The translations under genes and the position numbers were made by a program. Below are positions 23,891 through 36,150 of a stretch of DNA of 64,000 nt, in pieces. Within the stretch, counting starts at the first letter, position 1. Every line of letters starts with the position of its first letter. The notes under the pieces were generated by a model. It saw only the letters and a list, made by a program, of their open reading frames with translations, made no database searches and had not been told where the DNA came from. The DNA is taken from NCBI GenBank assembly GCA_029931535.1, contig JAQPZY010001001.1, forward strand, positions 682,001-746,000, given 5' to 3'. The DNA is from Margaritifera margaritifera. Lineage: Eukaryota > Mollusca > Bivalvia > Unionida > Margaritiferidae.

Positions 23891-25212
23891 GTGGTTTCAA
23901 ATCATTTTACCATAAAATTCAAATGGTACAAGAGGGCTTGTAGCGAACTGAGATTGAAAGACAAAATCTACAATTCACTCTTTCTTTAAGAGACGGCATA
24001 AAAAGGGCCATTTATATCATTTTTTTTTTTTTAAATTTATAATTTTTTTTTCATTAGGTTAGAATTCACCTCTCCTTACAAACCATTTGAGAGAAAAAAA
24101 GCGTGACTCTTTAAACGGTGAAATTAACAAAGTTTTAGAAAATGACTATTGTACACAATTATGCTGGTATGATTGGTATGGATATTAGATAAGTGGACTG
24201 TGATCAGTCCAGAAATATTTTACAGTGAAAAAGATGGTATTTGCTATGATCGAGTTGTTTCTTTACGTTTCTCAAAACTTAGACAAGGTAATTGATCTAC
24301 GTCTACTCTGAAAGTCTTTGATCCGTCAACGACTCGCTTTGATTTACAATGGAATAGTGGAATCTGTTACTGGGACAATAGGGCATAGTGTACTTTTCAA
24401 ATACTTGCTCGTCTATTTTTCAGACCAGTACAGAACAGAAAATGTTTTGAAGGTGATATTTTCTGAGGTCTCTCGCAGGTGGCATAAAAGAACATATTTG
24501 TATTGTTCCCATAAAAGAGTGACGTTATGAATTGTAAGTATACATTATTGAAACGCTAATGAACATAACACGGAAAACGGGAAAAGTAAGAGAGCTCCCA
24601 ACTAATATGTTTCGCAAAATGTAAACGAATACAAGTTGCTTCGTGGTGAGTTTGCACGAGCATTTGAAATTTGAAAAAAAAAAACATGGTCCTGAAATTA
24701 AATTTTCTCTCAAGATATCATTCTGTGTTTCTTGGATGCAAAAATTTTATTAAAAAGATGATACTCGTCGCCTAAATTGTTCAATTCACATAAAGTGCAT
24801 ATTATTTCTTTTTATGTATGTATCATTTAATCTTCCTGTTTCAACGTTTCAATAAGGACGTATTATACGGTTTCATGTACGGAATTTATCAGAAAAAACA
24901 TATCTTTGCGGGGAGGGAGTTTGCGTTGGGTTGATGCAAACCAGTGTTTAATATACTGATCTTCTAAAGTTTGAATAATAGAGATTTTTGAAGCTGTTGA
25001 GTTCTGAATTTCAACTCCATTCCAACATTTTCCAGCAATGGTCATTCATGTTTAATCGATGCAAATCATCATCCAAAATATTATACATTAAAATTATTGA
25101 ATTTGGTGCGATATTTTTTTCCAGCGAAATTCTATTGCCAATCATACATACATTAATCTTGATATCAACAGTATATCTAGGTCATTATGCCTAGACCATA
25201 TAAATGGGAACA
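23891..25212. other. No gene recognised
   Basis: Short open frames on both strands without domain-like sequence or splice support. Confidence 0.4.
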
Positions 25213-25382
25213 GGAAGCCGAGGTTGGTTAGTTGTTTAGCGTCGGGCTCGTAATCCAAGTTCACGGGTTCGATACCACCCACACCAACTGGGTAGGCTGC
25301 TCCGGTATGTCTTTGGGAAAGGCACTTAGTTCCAATTTCATCGGCATGATATAGCCAATAACATGTTTAAAGTGCCGATTAA

Positions 25383-25433
<51 letters not shown>

Positions 25434-25464
25434 AAAGTGCTGTTAAAAACCAACCAACCAATTT
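25213..25464 (+). mobile_element. tRNA-derived SINE, copy 2, with expanded CT tract
   Basis: The head has AGCGTCGGGCTCGTAA and a B box GGGTTCGATACC, then the central domain (TATGTCTTTGGGAAAGGCAC, CGGCATGATATAGCCAATAA). It ends in GTGCTGTTAAAAACCAACCA, separated by a 46-bp CT tract that lies inside the tail. Confidence 0.75.
25386..25431. repeat. CT microsatellite
   Basis: About 23 CT units inside the tail of SINE copy 2. Confidence 0.95.
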
Positions 25465-25611
25465 TACTTTCATTTCGAGAATACGACAGCTTAAACGATG
25501 ATTTCGCACAGTAAAGGTCAGTGAAGCGTTTAGATGACACGAGAGAAAGGTATGTAACAGGAGAGACGTGACAAGAAATGTACCAAAATTGACAGCAGAA
25601 CGGTTGAATGT

Positions 25612-25796
25612 ATGGTTGGTTTTTAACTGCAATTACCGCATATTGTTGGCTATATCATGCCAAGGAAATGGGAGATACGTGCATTTCCCAAGACACACCG
25701 ATGCAGCCGATCCAGGCTGGCCTGAGCGGGTGTCAAACCCGTGACTCTTGGATCACGAATCGAACGCTCTACAAGAGATATGCCGCGGCTCCCTTG
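25612..25796 (-). mobile_element. tRNA-derived SINE, copy 3, inverted to copy 2
   Basis: Minus-strand copy with B box GGGTTTGACACCC, GGTGTGTCTTGGGAAATGCA and CCATTTCCTTGGCATGATAT. Its tail faces the tail of copy 2 about 150 bp away. Confidence 0.72.
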
Positions 25797-25865
25797 ACAG
25801 GGAAAAAGGATGATGAAAGTGTTTTTTTTTTCTTTTTATGGATGAGCAGAAGATGGATAACCGAA

Positions 25866-25965
25866 TCATGTATCATGTATCATGTATCATGTATCTCTTT
25901 AAGGGTTTTAAATGAAAAGTCAAGTCTCTATCTCTTTAAGGGTTTTAAATGAAAAGTCAAGTCTC
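25866..25965. repeat. Short tandem repeats (ATCATGT; ~42 bp x 2)
   Basis: ATCATGT repeated about four times, then two copies of a unit containing TCTCTTTAAGGGTTTTAAAT. Confidence 0.85.
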
Positions 25966-26145
25966 GTCAGTTCTTATTAGCTATGTTCTATTTTTAATTC
26001 AAAGTCAGAGAGAAAGAGAGAGAGAGAGGAGGTACACTGTGGCTATAGGTGCATCACTTATTTTAATATAGCTATCTAACAGTATCACTAAAACTATCAA
26101 ATTATGCTCCTTGCACTACATAGAAGGAGAATAATACTGTAGAAA

Positions 26146-26148
26146 GAA

Positions 26149-26177
<29 letters not shown>
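26146..26177. repeat. GTT microsatellite
   Basis: About ten TTG/GTT units. Confidence 0.9.
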
Positions 26178-26179
<2 letters not shown>

Positions 26180-26420
26180 CATCTGGAATAAAAAAAAGTA
26201 CAAGACTTTAACCGATCGAGTTTCATTAAATTTTCACATTATTTTAAAGGATATTGATAAACGAGATTATTTTGTTCACCTTTCCTTCTTAAGGGTTAGG
26301 ATAAACTGAATACAAGTGTCGCGTATTGTACTTCAAATACTAATACATGTATATCACGTGTGAAGCTGATTTATTTTCCTTTTTATATTATCGTTAGACA
26401 AAGTTTTTGCATTCAGCTAT

Positions 26421-26522
26421 ACAGGGGCAGGTAGACACGATTGGGAAGAGGGTAACAGGGGCAGGTCGACACGATTGGGAAGAGGGTAACAGGGGCAGGT
26501 CGACACGATTGGGAAGAGGGTA
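26421..26522. repeat. 34-bp minisatellite, 3 copies
   Basis: Unit starts ACAGGGGCAGGT and ends GAAGAGGGTA; copy 1 has one substitution. Confidence 0.95.
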
Positions 26523-26747
26523 GGGCTAGATGTATGGACTTAATAGATGATATCATCTTTGTGGTTAGAATGCTTTTGATTGTGATCACTGGTTCTTTTT
26601 TATTACGTAAATGCATAGATAGTGATTGATCTAAATCAGTTAGAGACTTAAACCCGTCAACGCCTATTTGTGCTTTTTTGGCGGAATGATGGAAAAGCAG
26701 TTTGATACGGGGCAAGAGGGCAATGGGTCCTTTATCTGTACATGTTA

Positions 26748-26868
26748 TTCTAGATCAGTGGTTCTCAAACATTTTTTGTTCGCGGACCACTTGACTAATA
26801 AAGACAATGTTTCATATAGGATATGAATGGAGCTCGCGGACCACAATTTGAGAACCTCTGTTATAGAT
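26748..26868. mobile_element. hAT-type MITE, 105 bp, with 8-bp target duplication
   Basis: Element 26756-26860 starts CAGTGGTTCTCAAAC and ends ATTTGAGAACCTCTG, a terminal inverted repeat typical of hAT non-autonomous elements. GCGGACCAC is found near both ends. Flanks TTCTAGAT and TTATAGAT are an 8-bp duplication with one mismatch. Confidence 0.85.
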
Positions 26869-28411
26869 TACAGCATTCATCTAGGCAGTCCTACCCAACT
26901 GTCATATTTAAGTTCAGCTTTTGCAAAATTATAAAAATGACATTATGTAAACTACAGAAAATGAAATAAAACTATAAATAGTTTGGAAAATATGATATAC
27001 GGTAAAAATCAGGACTAAAAAAAATTTTAAAAAATAAAACTTGACAACTGTCAGAACAGCCAATAAGATTGTAACCAACCGGCTTAGTTAATGCACAGTT
27101 TCAACTGTTTTTGTCTCGCCAGCAACATCATGTTGAAACATAGTTATCTCTTTTCCCGAGATGGCGAATGTGGGGGTGTTAATGTGAAAGTGTCGTGTTA
27201 AAATCTTTTCAAGTCAAATACGCGAGTCGGAGGGCGGGAAAGGTGATTGGGGGTGGGGTGGGGTGATTAATGGAATGCATCTTAACACGGATGCAGGCGA
27301 GATACCGGGTTCCGCAGAACGCTTGTTTATTAATCCATTTGTAGTTTTGACTAGCATAATAAATGTGTTAAAGTCAGAGAGTCTCAGTTACTGTTGCTGG
27401 AAGGAGGGTTTTCAATTAGGACAGATCGATATGCTGCAAGAGATTCTATTAAAGATAGCATGGGCCTTTTCATTTACAATGGTCAATTAACGAGGCTTAA
27501 TAATTAATTCGACTACACATACACTGCATACCGGCAAAAAATTAATTTTCAGTTCACTCTTTCCTCTATTCAGTTGACTCTTTCCTCGAGCAACTGGAGA
27601 CGGCTTGTTTGCTGTTGTTTTTTCCCTTAAGTACGCATTAATTTTGAAGTTTCTAACGTTTAATTATATATTGCTGTGTCATATACTAATTCAGTCAGAA
27701 GAATGTATGAAAAAAATGGATTCATCATCAAGATAAACCAACCAAAGGTGTGAAGATCAAACGATCTTTGCCTTTGGACATGCTATATACTGTAAAACAT
27801 GCAACTGTATGTCTCGTGTGATGCCTGACGGGTAAATATTGAATGATTACTGGTAATACAATCACTTTTTCCCAATAGTCATTTTATGACTCCACTTAAG
27901 GACTGTTGTAATGAGTCATCTTAATGAGAAATACTTGAAACCCAAAAACAGCATTCAGAACAAAAAATAAGATTCTCGAAACTGATTTTTTTTCTTCTGA
28001 TTGATGATATATGTACTAAACACCGAGACATTAAAGAAACGTCGCCTTGTCGTTTTTATAGGAACGTTTTAGACAAATGACAGTAGACTTTAAGCAAACC
28101 CACTTAAAGGAATCAAAATGATATTTATAAATCCAGTTAAAGCCTTACATATCTATTGGACCCTTCCGAAGATTTGTTTTATCATCGATGAGGGTTATAC
28201 CCGAATACGTTTGCACTCTTCACAAAGCGAACCATTGCGACTTAGGGTTAAGATTTATAGAAATTAAAAGAAATGTTGTTCTTTGTTTGTTTTGTTTTGT
28301 TTTTTGTTTTTGTAAGTTGCGAGTGACAAATATAAAAATCGGGATTTATGTTTTTTATTTGAACAAATTCCTTCAGTATGTATTTAGTTAATAATTGAAC
28401 AGGAAATTCAT
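26869..28411. other. No gene recognised
   Basis: A 75-codon open frame at 27263-27490 has no recognisable features. GC rises slightly near 27150-27330. Nothing else seen. Confidence 0.35.
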
Positions 28412-28657
28412 CCTTAATTTCACGCATTTCGCAATATCTACATATCCTTAATTTCACACATTTCGCAATATCTACATATCCTTAATTTCACGCATTTCGC
28501 AATATCTACATATCCTTAATTTCACGCATTTCGCAATATCTACATATCCTTAATTTCACGCATTTCGCAATATCTACATATCCTTAATTTCACGCATTTC
28601 GCAATATCTACATATCCTTAATTTCACGCATTTCGCAATATCTACATATCCTTAATT
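28412..28657. repeat. 34-bp minisatellite, 7 copies plus a partial
   Basis: Unit CCTTAATTTCACGCATTTCG ... CTACATAT; only one substitution seen (copy 2, CACAC for CACGC). Confidence 0.95.
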
Positions 28658-29486
28658 ATCGTTCAATATCATTACAGTATACAGGTCTGCTTCCAAAAGA
28701 TGTTTTTGAACAGGCTCCCATAATCTCTTCTCAGAATAAGATGTTTGATTGGAATGCTTTTACAAATATATAATTGAAGACCAAAATTATTTGATAAATA
28801 TCTGTAAAAATGATACAGTGTAGATGGTATCTCAACCAAGGAACTTAAAATATGTGAGACTGGTCATTCTACAACTAGAGTCGAACAGTGGCCTCTCTCG
28901 TAGCAACGGAAAATGAAAAATAACGAATGGCAAATAAAGAATTACAATATAATAGCCTGTATGATACTCTATTTTATAAAACAAATACATGTTCATCCTG
29001 AAGTAGAAAACAAAAGTAGTATACGTAAGAAACTGGATACTGAGCAGCACCCACCCACCCCCGCCCCTGACAAAAAAAAAGAAAGAAAAAAATACCCATT
29101 ATTCTGGATCTGTAAGCTAAGCAAATGAATTATTGGGGGATTTTTTTAATTTAATTTCTTTGCTGCATGAGCCAAATCCGTTCTAAGCCAAAACAGATTT
29201 TTTTCCCCAGGGAATGATTAAAACTTGGCTAAATAATTCCTTAATTCTAACAAAACCCAAACAGAACCTTAAAAAGCATATCATGGTTTTTGTTCAGATG
29301 GCGATATTTAACGAATATAATAAATTTATCTTGTAAGCAAGTTAATTCTAGGAGTTACATAATTAAACAATTACAAATATTAATTAGCCTAAAAATAAAT
29401 ATCCCTTTAAAGAATAAAGTTTTAATTAAAATTATGTGGATTTAGTGAAAGTGTATAATCTGCGTTCTTATTCGCGATCTTCAGAT
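28658..29486. other. No gene recognised
   Basis: AT-rich sequence with short random frames only. Confidence 0.35.
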
Positions 29487-29569
29487 ATACTGCATATACT
29501 CGCGTATAACCCGTCTCCAAATGCAAACAACATATACCCTGACGGATTATACGCGAGTATATACGGTAT
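29487..29569. mobile_element. Hairpin MITE, short derivative (copy b)
   Basis: Ends ATATACTCGCGTATAA and TTATACGCGAGTATAT are a near-perfect inverted repeat. The centre keeps only CCAAATGCAAACAACATATA from the long form. Confidence 0.7.
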
Positions 29570-30130
29570 TAAATTTTAAAAGCAAAAAAGTACAAATCAC
29601 TTGGAATAAAGACAAGAAGAAATGATTATGTGAGAGGTCTTTTTATTATTCCAGATGCATGAAACCGACGTTGGAAATGTGAACAGATAGTGGTTTTGAC
29701 TCACTTATTTACTTCATATAAACGTATATGTTCACAGTGTAGAAACGTTTTTTTTTTTTTTTGTTTTTTTCTTCTCCTTAAAGTGTGATTTCATATGTTA
29801 AACTGTCTTATTGCTATCATGGATTACAAGTGACTCGCACATCCAATACAGTGTCACTCAAATATCCATACAGTCGCGTGTTTACATCAACTTGGAAACC
29901 GTGATTATTTAGGAATAAATTGACAAGAAATAGAGATTTTGCAACATATTCAGTTTTAAAATATAAAACATAGCATATTTTACTATATAAAAAGAACAGT
30001 TCATTCCAAATTCACACTTAAAATCGCAACTTCCGGAAAACATACAGTCGTTATTACACTGTGATGTTAACGTGCTTTATCATATTCCCTGAAGCAATGC
30101 ATTTAAAATACATGGCTTTTAGGAATGTGG

Positions 30131-30184
30131 TATGTATGTATGTATGTATGTATGTATGTATGTATGTATGTATGTATGTATGTA
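30131..30184. repeat. TATG microsatellite
   Basis: About 13 tetranucleotide units. Confidence 0.95.
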
Positions 30185-30295
30185 TCTCTTTGTGTTTTAT
30201 ATTTGTATCAACTTCTCCTTCTAAATATGTGCACATTTTCGTGATGCTTTCTTTTTACAGCAAAGATTAGTTTCACATCTACGGTTATCTGCTTT

Positions 30296-30390
30296 TTATG
30301 TCAGTCATTATGCTACTGGGACATTTGATGTCAGTCATTAGGCTATTCGAAATTTTTTATATCTGTCATTAGGCTACTTGGACTTTTTAC
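30296..30390. repeat. Diverged ~35-bp repeat, 3 copies
   Basis: TGTCAGTCATTA.GCTA recurs three times with changing spacers. Confidence 0.6.
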
Positions 30391-30664
30391 GCATTTGTTT
30401 TTTTATTTTTTTTATTCTTGTTTTTCCTTTGCTGTTCTATAGTAGTGTGACAGCTTGGGTACACATCAGGACTTTATCAAATGCCGGATGAAGTTCGTAG
30501 GCGCCATTACCATTTTTCATCATATGGACTGCTAGACTGATCTTTGGTTGGTTTTGATCGCCACCAGTCCTGTCCATGAAAGAATGTAAGAACGTAGTCT
30601 CCCTAATACTTTCCAACATAGCTGCCTATTTTCATCGAAGCAGAATAACAAGGACTGAAGCTGT

Positions 30665-30665
30665 G

Positions 30666-30729
<64 letters not shown>

Positions 30730-30775
30730 TAATAATAATATCAACAAAACAATTATTATTATTATTATTATTATT
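30665..30775. repeat. ATA / ATT microsatellites
   Basis: A long ATA run followed by a short ATT run; a perfect source of poly-Ile and poly-Leu frames. Confidence 0.95.
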
Positions 30776-30854
30776 TCCTTTTTCCACAGTAGATTGATGA
30801 TGGTATTTCTGGCTGATCTTTTTCAGAGATCAGACATCAGACCAATTCTCGTGG

Positions 30855-32090
30855 CCTTAGATCTCAAACATCTTCGACAGTATTCTTGCTACTGCGAGGA
30901 GTTCCTCTTTCTGTATTAGATTTGGCTTTAGTGTTATTCGTGGTGTCTTCATGATGTCCCCTAGCTTATGGGGTACTGAAGCAAGTGCTCCCACCACAAT
31001 TCCCAGTCTTCCAGACTTTCTAAGTTCTCGAGTCAGGTCCATGTGCTTTTCCATGTTCCTTGCGACCATAGTGAGATCCCCTCTGGCGCTGCTATGTCAT
31101 TGATGTAGAGTAGATTCCTGTCCTTGTCATCCACTACTATGTCCGGCCTTCTGTGCTGTATCAATCTTGGTATTGAAATCCCACAGAGATTTCGCCTTGC
31201 CGTTCTCGACCACTTTCTCTGCCTTGTGATCGTACTTATTTGTGCACTCAACCCCATTTTTCTTTGATAGCTGCTAGTGTACGGCTAGGGTTGGTCTGTC
31301 GTTCAGATTTTTGAACTCAGACTGTACTAGCCTGCTGCACTCACTAATCATGTGATTCATCGTCTCATCCTTTCTCCTGCAAATGCGCCATGGTGAGACG
31401 TCCTGGTGTTTACACTAGCTTTCACCTGAATGCCGGGTACTATGCTGCTATTACCAATCCTTTTATTTCGTTCTTTATTTCTCTCAGTTGGAGCCACCTC
31501 CAAGTGTCTTCACTAGGCGGGTGTTCTGTTTACCCTTGGAAATTGTTCACACATTGCCGTTTGTCTCCATTCTGGTGTTCTCTCTGTGCGCTTCCTCTGC
31601 TGTTAATCGTTAGCTTTCTACCCATGCCATCCAACTCATATTGGATCCAGTGCACTATGTCAGCTGTTTACCTGCTGATGGAGACTGTCCAAGTATTGAC
31701 TGCTTCAGCTATATTGCCGTCATGTACCTTTGAGCACATTACTTTTTTTGACACTTCAAACGTGCTCTTTTATGATTGTACTCTTCGTGTTTTCGTACTG
31801 CCCACTGTCTGCATCAAGAAGTAGGTATTTTCTAGTCTTCATTTCCCACTGCTTGTTTTAAACTCTGGTTATCTGTACGGTTAATGCCTTTCTTTCTTTC
31901 TTTGTCACACTTGATGCTCAGAGTCGCGTATTTGTCGATTCCTCAATCCATGTCAGCGAGGATAATCCTTACTGTCTGGACCAGCAAGTCAATTTTAGAT
32001 TAATTTCGCCATATAGCTTCAGTTCGTCCTTGAACATCAGAGAAATGATCCTAATGGAGTTCTTCTGTGGTTAGTATCCTGCATCCACAG
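30855..32090 (-). pseudogene. Non-LTR retrotransposon ORF 3' part, copy A
   Basis: Minus-strand remains in the expected order: a worn RT catalytic motif (MFKDELKLYGE, for F/YxDDLKLY) near 32030; NIAEAVNTWTVS and YELDGMGRKLTI near 31700; WRWLQLREIKNEIKGLVIAA near 31500; a Cys/His motif CRRKDETMNHMISEC near 31370; RRPDIVVDDKDRNLLYINDI near 31120; and the C-terminus LTRELRKSGRLGIVVGALAS and NLIQKEELLAVARIL. CCHC followed by RPD...D recalls the restriction-like endonuclease end of R2/R4-type elements; that placement is tentative. Frameshifts and stops are frequent. Confidence 0.7.
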
Positions 32091-32730
32091 ACACTCATTT
32101 CTGTCAGTAAATAAAGCGACACTATTTACAACACCCACTCCCCTTTTATCAATTAACACAAGGTGACTAACTCAAGCGGGTCGAAATCTGACCCTTCGCC
32201 GATTCAGTGCAATTTTCTTATATTGTAGGCGAGCTCAGCCACTCATAGCTTATACAAACGTAAAGGAGACGTCCCAAACGTTTCCCACCTGTAAAATTTA
32301 CGTACCTTACTGACCATTTCATGGCCACTTTTAATCGAAATTGTTCCATTACTTCATGTTTTGTCCATTTTGAACAAAGTGGAATGTATATAAATTCTGT
32401 CAACTTCGCAGTCAATAGGCCACATTCAATTCTGAGTGATGGCTATCATGGGAAACGCTTAAGATCTTATTAAACGGAAATGCACGCCATATTTAAGTAA
32501 CATTTGTGGACAGTTTGACTGTTTCTAGATAACGTTCCGCAGTTTAAATAAACCTGCAATTATTTCCTCTGCTGAAGCAAAAATTACTTGAAAGTTCCTA
32601 CAGTCCAACCAAAATTTACCTGGAAATATTACATGTACAGGATGTTACAAGAAATACAATAAATTTTCAATGTTCATCGATTCATTGTATTATCTGAATC
32701 CTCCAGCTGCGAGATAGGGTCCCGCAAGGG

Positions 32731-32818
32731 CTAGTTTGTCATGCAGATTTGTGAAGTTTGTCATGCCGATTTGTCAAGTTTGTCATGCCGATTTGTCAAG
32801 TTTGTCATGCATATTTGT
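32731..32818. repeat. 22-bp minisatellite, 4 copies
   Basis: Unit AGTTTGTCATGCCGATTTGT + CA. Ends 43 bp before MITE copy c. Confidence 0.9.
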
Positions 32819-32861
32819 GAACATTCACTGGGCTGGCTTGCTGCACTGACACTATCATATT

Positions 32862-33082
32862 TACCGATTATACTCGCGTATAAAGCGGATCCAAATGCAA
32901 ACAACATAGATACTGATCTGCCGGCGCATTATGCGCCGGCAGATCAGGGTCTATGTTGATTGTTCTACTGTTTAGTCCTTACAAACTGCATAGACCCAGA
33001 TCTGCCGGTGCATTATGTGACGGTAGATCTGGGTCTATGCAGTTTGCAGTTGGTATCGGGTTATACGCGAGTATAAACGGTA
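32862..33082. mobile_element. Hairpin MITE, full form with two inner hairpins (copy c)
   Basis: A 221-bp element. The outer inverted repeats (ATTATACTCGCGTATAA / TTATACGCGAGTATAAA) enclose two separate long hairpins at 32902-32958 and 32982-33046. The first has a 14-bp perfect stem GATCTGCCGGCGCA around TTA. The second is CAAACTGCATAGACCC paired with its complement, with a further arm inside. No coding capacity. Confidence 0.75.
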
Positions 33083-33500
33083 CTCTTGCATATTCTGCGC
33101 AGTGATGATAATCTGTACACGAAATCACAGACATAATTCAATGTATATTACATTTCATAACTTTCAATATGTTATCGTTCTACCTGTAACATACTTAACA
33201 GTATGTTATCAAATTAAATCTTTTAGGTATACAGAGGAAATTTAGAGTCAGCTAGACGCAATTAAGAACGTCAACGTGTATAATATTCAAAATATGGACA
33301 TAGAATCACTCACTTGTAATATCTGAAGACACGAAACTGCAGTATTCAAGTAACACACTAAAAAACTCAATAAAATATCTTGGCAGTTGTAACGATGCAA
33401 ATCAGAAATACTTCCAAAATAAATATCAAATACAAACATATAATAATGTAAATTAAAATATTCACAGTATACTAATAGAAAGTATATACACAGACTTATG
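33083..33500. other. No gene recognised
   Basis: AT-rich sequence without notable structure. Confidence 0.35.
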
Positions 33501-33862
33501 GCGGTAATGCCCCAACATACATTTCACCTCGTTGATCACAAGTGTTTGCTCTTTATTTACCATTAGCAGGCCTTCTGTTTCTCCCTAATACTCTCCAAGG
33601 TGAAGCCATCTCCAGGTACCCTCAATAGCCTGTTCTGCTGTTTCTCTTATAAATTGTCCATGCACCCCACTAATGCTTTTTATTTGCGACTTGTGCGTTG
33701 GTACTAGCTTATTCCTTCTATGATGAAATTTTTGTATGGAGATTATGTCCCTTCTTCAATTGATTATGAAAGTTATATTCTCACCACGATTCCAAAGAAA
33801 GTGTTTGCAGAAAGACTCTCAGACCGGAAGGTGAGAAGTACCGGTAGTCAGAGTATGTTGAC

Positions 33863-34856
33863 CTTCTCTTCGTTACAGTGACTGGAGAGATGTATCAACA
33901 TCTAGGGAATCTGGAATAGGATGTTACATTTTTGTGGGGATGCAGGGGGTGTCCCCCATTCGATAGTATCTGAAACGAAGAGAAGAGAACTCTCAGGATT
34001 GCAAATACAATTATGCTTTGTTAAACCAAAACAACATTCTATAGCTAAACTCACATATGAAAACAAACAAGAAATTAATCTACTTAATGACTATCAATTT
34101 CATATTTTCATATAATTCCTGGATTTTAAATATTAAATAAAATTCTGTAAATAATTAAATAATAAATTAATAAAATGTAACAAAAATGTACTTGAGATGT
34201 AGCAGGAAACCAATATTTCTGAATAATATTCAAATCATTGTGCACGAAGAATTCAAATCAATACACAATTTCGACTGTTAGACCATAAATGCCGTCAAAA
34301 CCAAGGTTGACAACTTTCAAAATTCCGAAGAATTCAATTCCAAAAACAGTTATCGTAGATCGTGAAGTTGGCAACGAAAAACTTTTACAATAACAACAAA
34401 AATAATGTTACAACCACACACAATGACAAAATTATTAAGAACCAGTTTCTATAATTACTGCTTTCTCCTAATTAGTATATTTAAATTTCTAACAAAGGTA
34501 AAACACTGTGAGACTTTGTATACTACAATTTCACACACGCACAAAATTAAATAAAAGATAATTGCAATCATTGAGAATTTCACAAATATAACATTGAAAC
34601 CGTGCTTTTATACACTTACATCATTATGCTGACATGAGAAAAGAATTTAAATGTACAAAGAACAAAGTGGCAAAATCTAGATTTTACCAAGAATGAGATA
34701 ATTTCATAATTGTAACGAAGAGAAGAAAACTCTCAAGATTGCAGACACAGTTATGCTTCAGTCTGCCGACCGAGAGCAGCTTATGTAGAGTTCCCTGTCT
34801 GGGATACACCGAACTTTGCCGAAAATGGACTTAGCGAAGAGGCGACTATCGTAACA
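33863..34856. mobile_element. Possible solo LTR or TIR element remnant
   Basis: AACGAAGAGAAG-AACTCTCA occurs at 33973 and 34713 as ~50-bp direct repeats, with an AT-rich 690 bp between. CTTCTCTTCGTTACA at 33863-33877 is the exact reverse complement of 34711-34725. The stretch 34711-34856 begins TGTAAC and ends GTAACA. A nested or partial LTR is the likeliest reading. Confidence 0.4.
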
Positions 34857-35065
34857 CTTATGTACCAGACAAGTTGCTATTCCTGAGCACATTCCTAAGA
34901 CTAAGAAATAGGCACTTTATTCAGAGACAGAGCTCATGCTTGTTTACGTTACATATTGGATGTTAACTATATTTGACTGACTTAAATGAAAACGAATGAA
35001 AGTCGACTTGCTGATTTTCTTTACCCTAACTAATGTTCAATGTTCCTGGTTGACATAGGGAACGG

Positions 35066-35069
<4 letters not shown>

Positions 35070-35096
<27 letters not shown>
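35070..35096. repeat. AG microsatellite
   Basis: About 13 AG units. Confidence 0.9.
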
Positions 35097-35672
35097 TTGG
35101 CTCACTATACTGTATCTTTTTTGCATTGAAAGCAACAATACTTTACAGTCAATATGTAAATTCTACTTTATGAAAACTGTACCAAATTCAGTCGTAACAC
35201 TTCGTTGCCTTTGAGAAGACCTTCTTGCTTCACTAAGACTTTAAATTCTTGTTCTCTCTGCCTAATGTATTTGCACGGGACCATCTCCACTGTCTCAAAC
35301 AACAGTCTCCCACGCTAATCAAGCATCTTCCTTCATTTTCTTTGCAAGATGCAATGTGTTTACATTCTCCCTTGGATAAGGTACACCCTAGATGGACATC
35401 AGCTTTTTACTCTTTCTGTCCATTTCTTGGAATTCAAGTTTGGTCCATTCCACGATGCCGGATGTGTACATGATGACAGACTATCCAAGTAATGATTGCT
35501 GCGACTGTGTTACATCCGTTTAGTTTTGATATTAATAAATTCCTCATCTTACGTATATATTCTTTTTTAATCTCACACTTTATTTTATCATGGTTCATGC
35601 TTTCTGTTTCCCAAATTCCTTCTTATTTGTATCGTTCAGCTTCCTATAGTTGTTACAGTCTCTACTTGTCTG

Positions 35673-35721
35673 ATTATTATTATTGTTATTATTATTAATA
35701 TTATTATTATTTTATTTTTTA

Positions 35722-35790
<69 letters not shown>
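35673..35790. repeat. ATT microsatellite, imperfect
   Basis: ATT units with a few interruptions. Confidence 0.95.
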
Positions 35791-35791
<1 letters not shown>

Positions 35792-36150
35792 CACAAATTT
35801 AATTTATAAAAAAACAACCTATATGTGATTAATAAGGTACCTGTATCTCTAATATTTCGCATGTGTTCATTCTACGACAATCTGTCCGTACGCGTTATTG
35901 ATTGGAAGTATTATTGATTAGAAACATGATATAAATAATTACAGGATAACAGAATCACACCTACGTAAACACTTAAGGGGTGTAACGTCTGTTTGTCCTG
36001 TCATTTATATTTGTCTGTTTTATACGTAACTTCTTCCATAGGATGTTAAACTCTCAACCCTCGTATGATAGATTAACACTCTTGTCAATGATGTACGTTT
36101 GATTGATATATCCTAATGGGCGAATCAAGTAAGGTGGATCCGTGGACAAG

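Larger units (their letters stand above)
33500..35490 (-). pseudogene. Non-LTR retrotransposon, copy B, interrupted
   Basis: At 35160-35485: SGIVEWTKLEFQEMDRKSKK and RENVNTLHLAKKMKE, then VKQEGLLKGNEV. At 33560-33740: GVHGQFIRETAEQAIEGTWR and GETEGLLMVNKEQ. These are consecutive parts of the post-RT region in copy A's family, on the same strand and in order. They are split by about 1.4 kb that includes LTR-like sequence at 33971-34856. Confidence 0.6.

Noticed and set aside
25220..25285. tRNA gene
   Set aside because: The A/B-box sequence is continuous with a SINE body and tail and does not give a good cloverleaf by eye; the same applies to 43850-43920 and to the minus strand at 47950-48020.
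26413..26715. 100-codon minus-strand open frame
   Set aside because: Its end is formed by the 34-bp minisatellite and the rest has no recognisable features.
31390..31824. 144-codon plus-strand open frame
   Set aside because: The minus strand here carries non-LTR retrotransposon motifs; the plus frame is its shadow.
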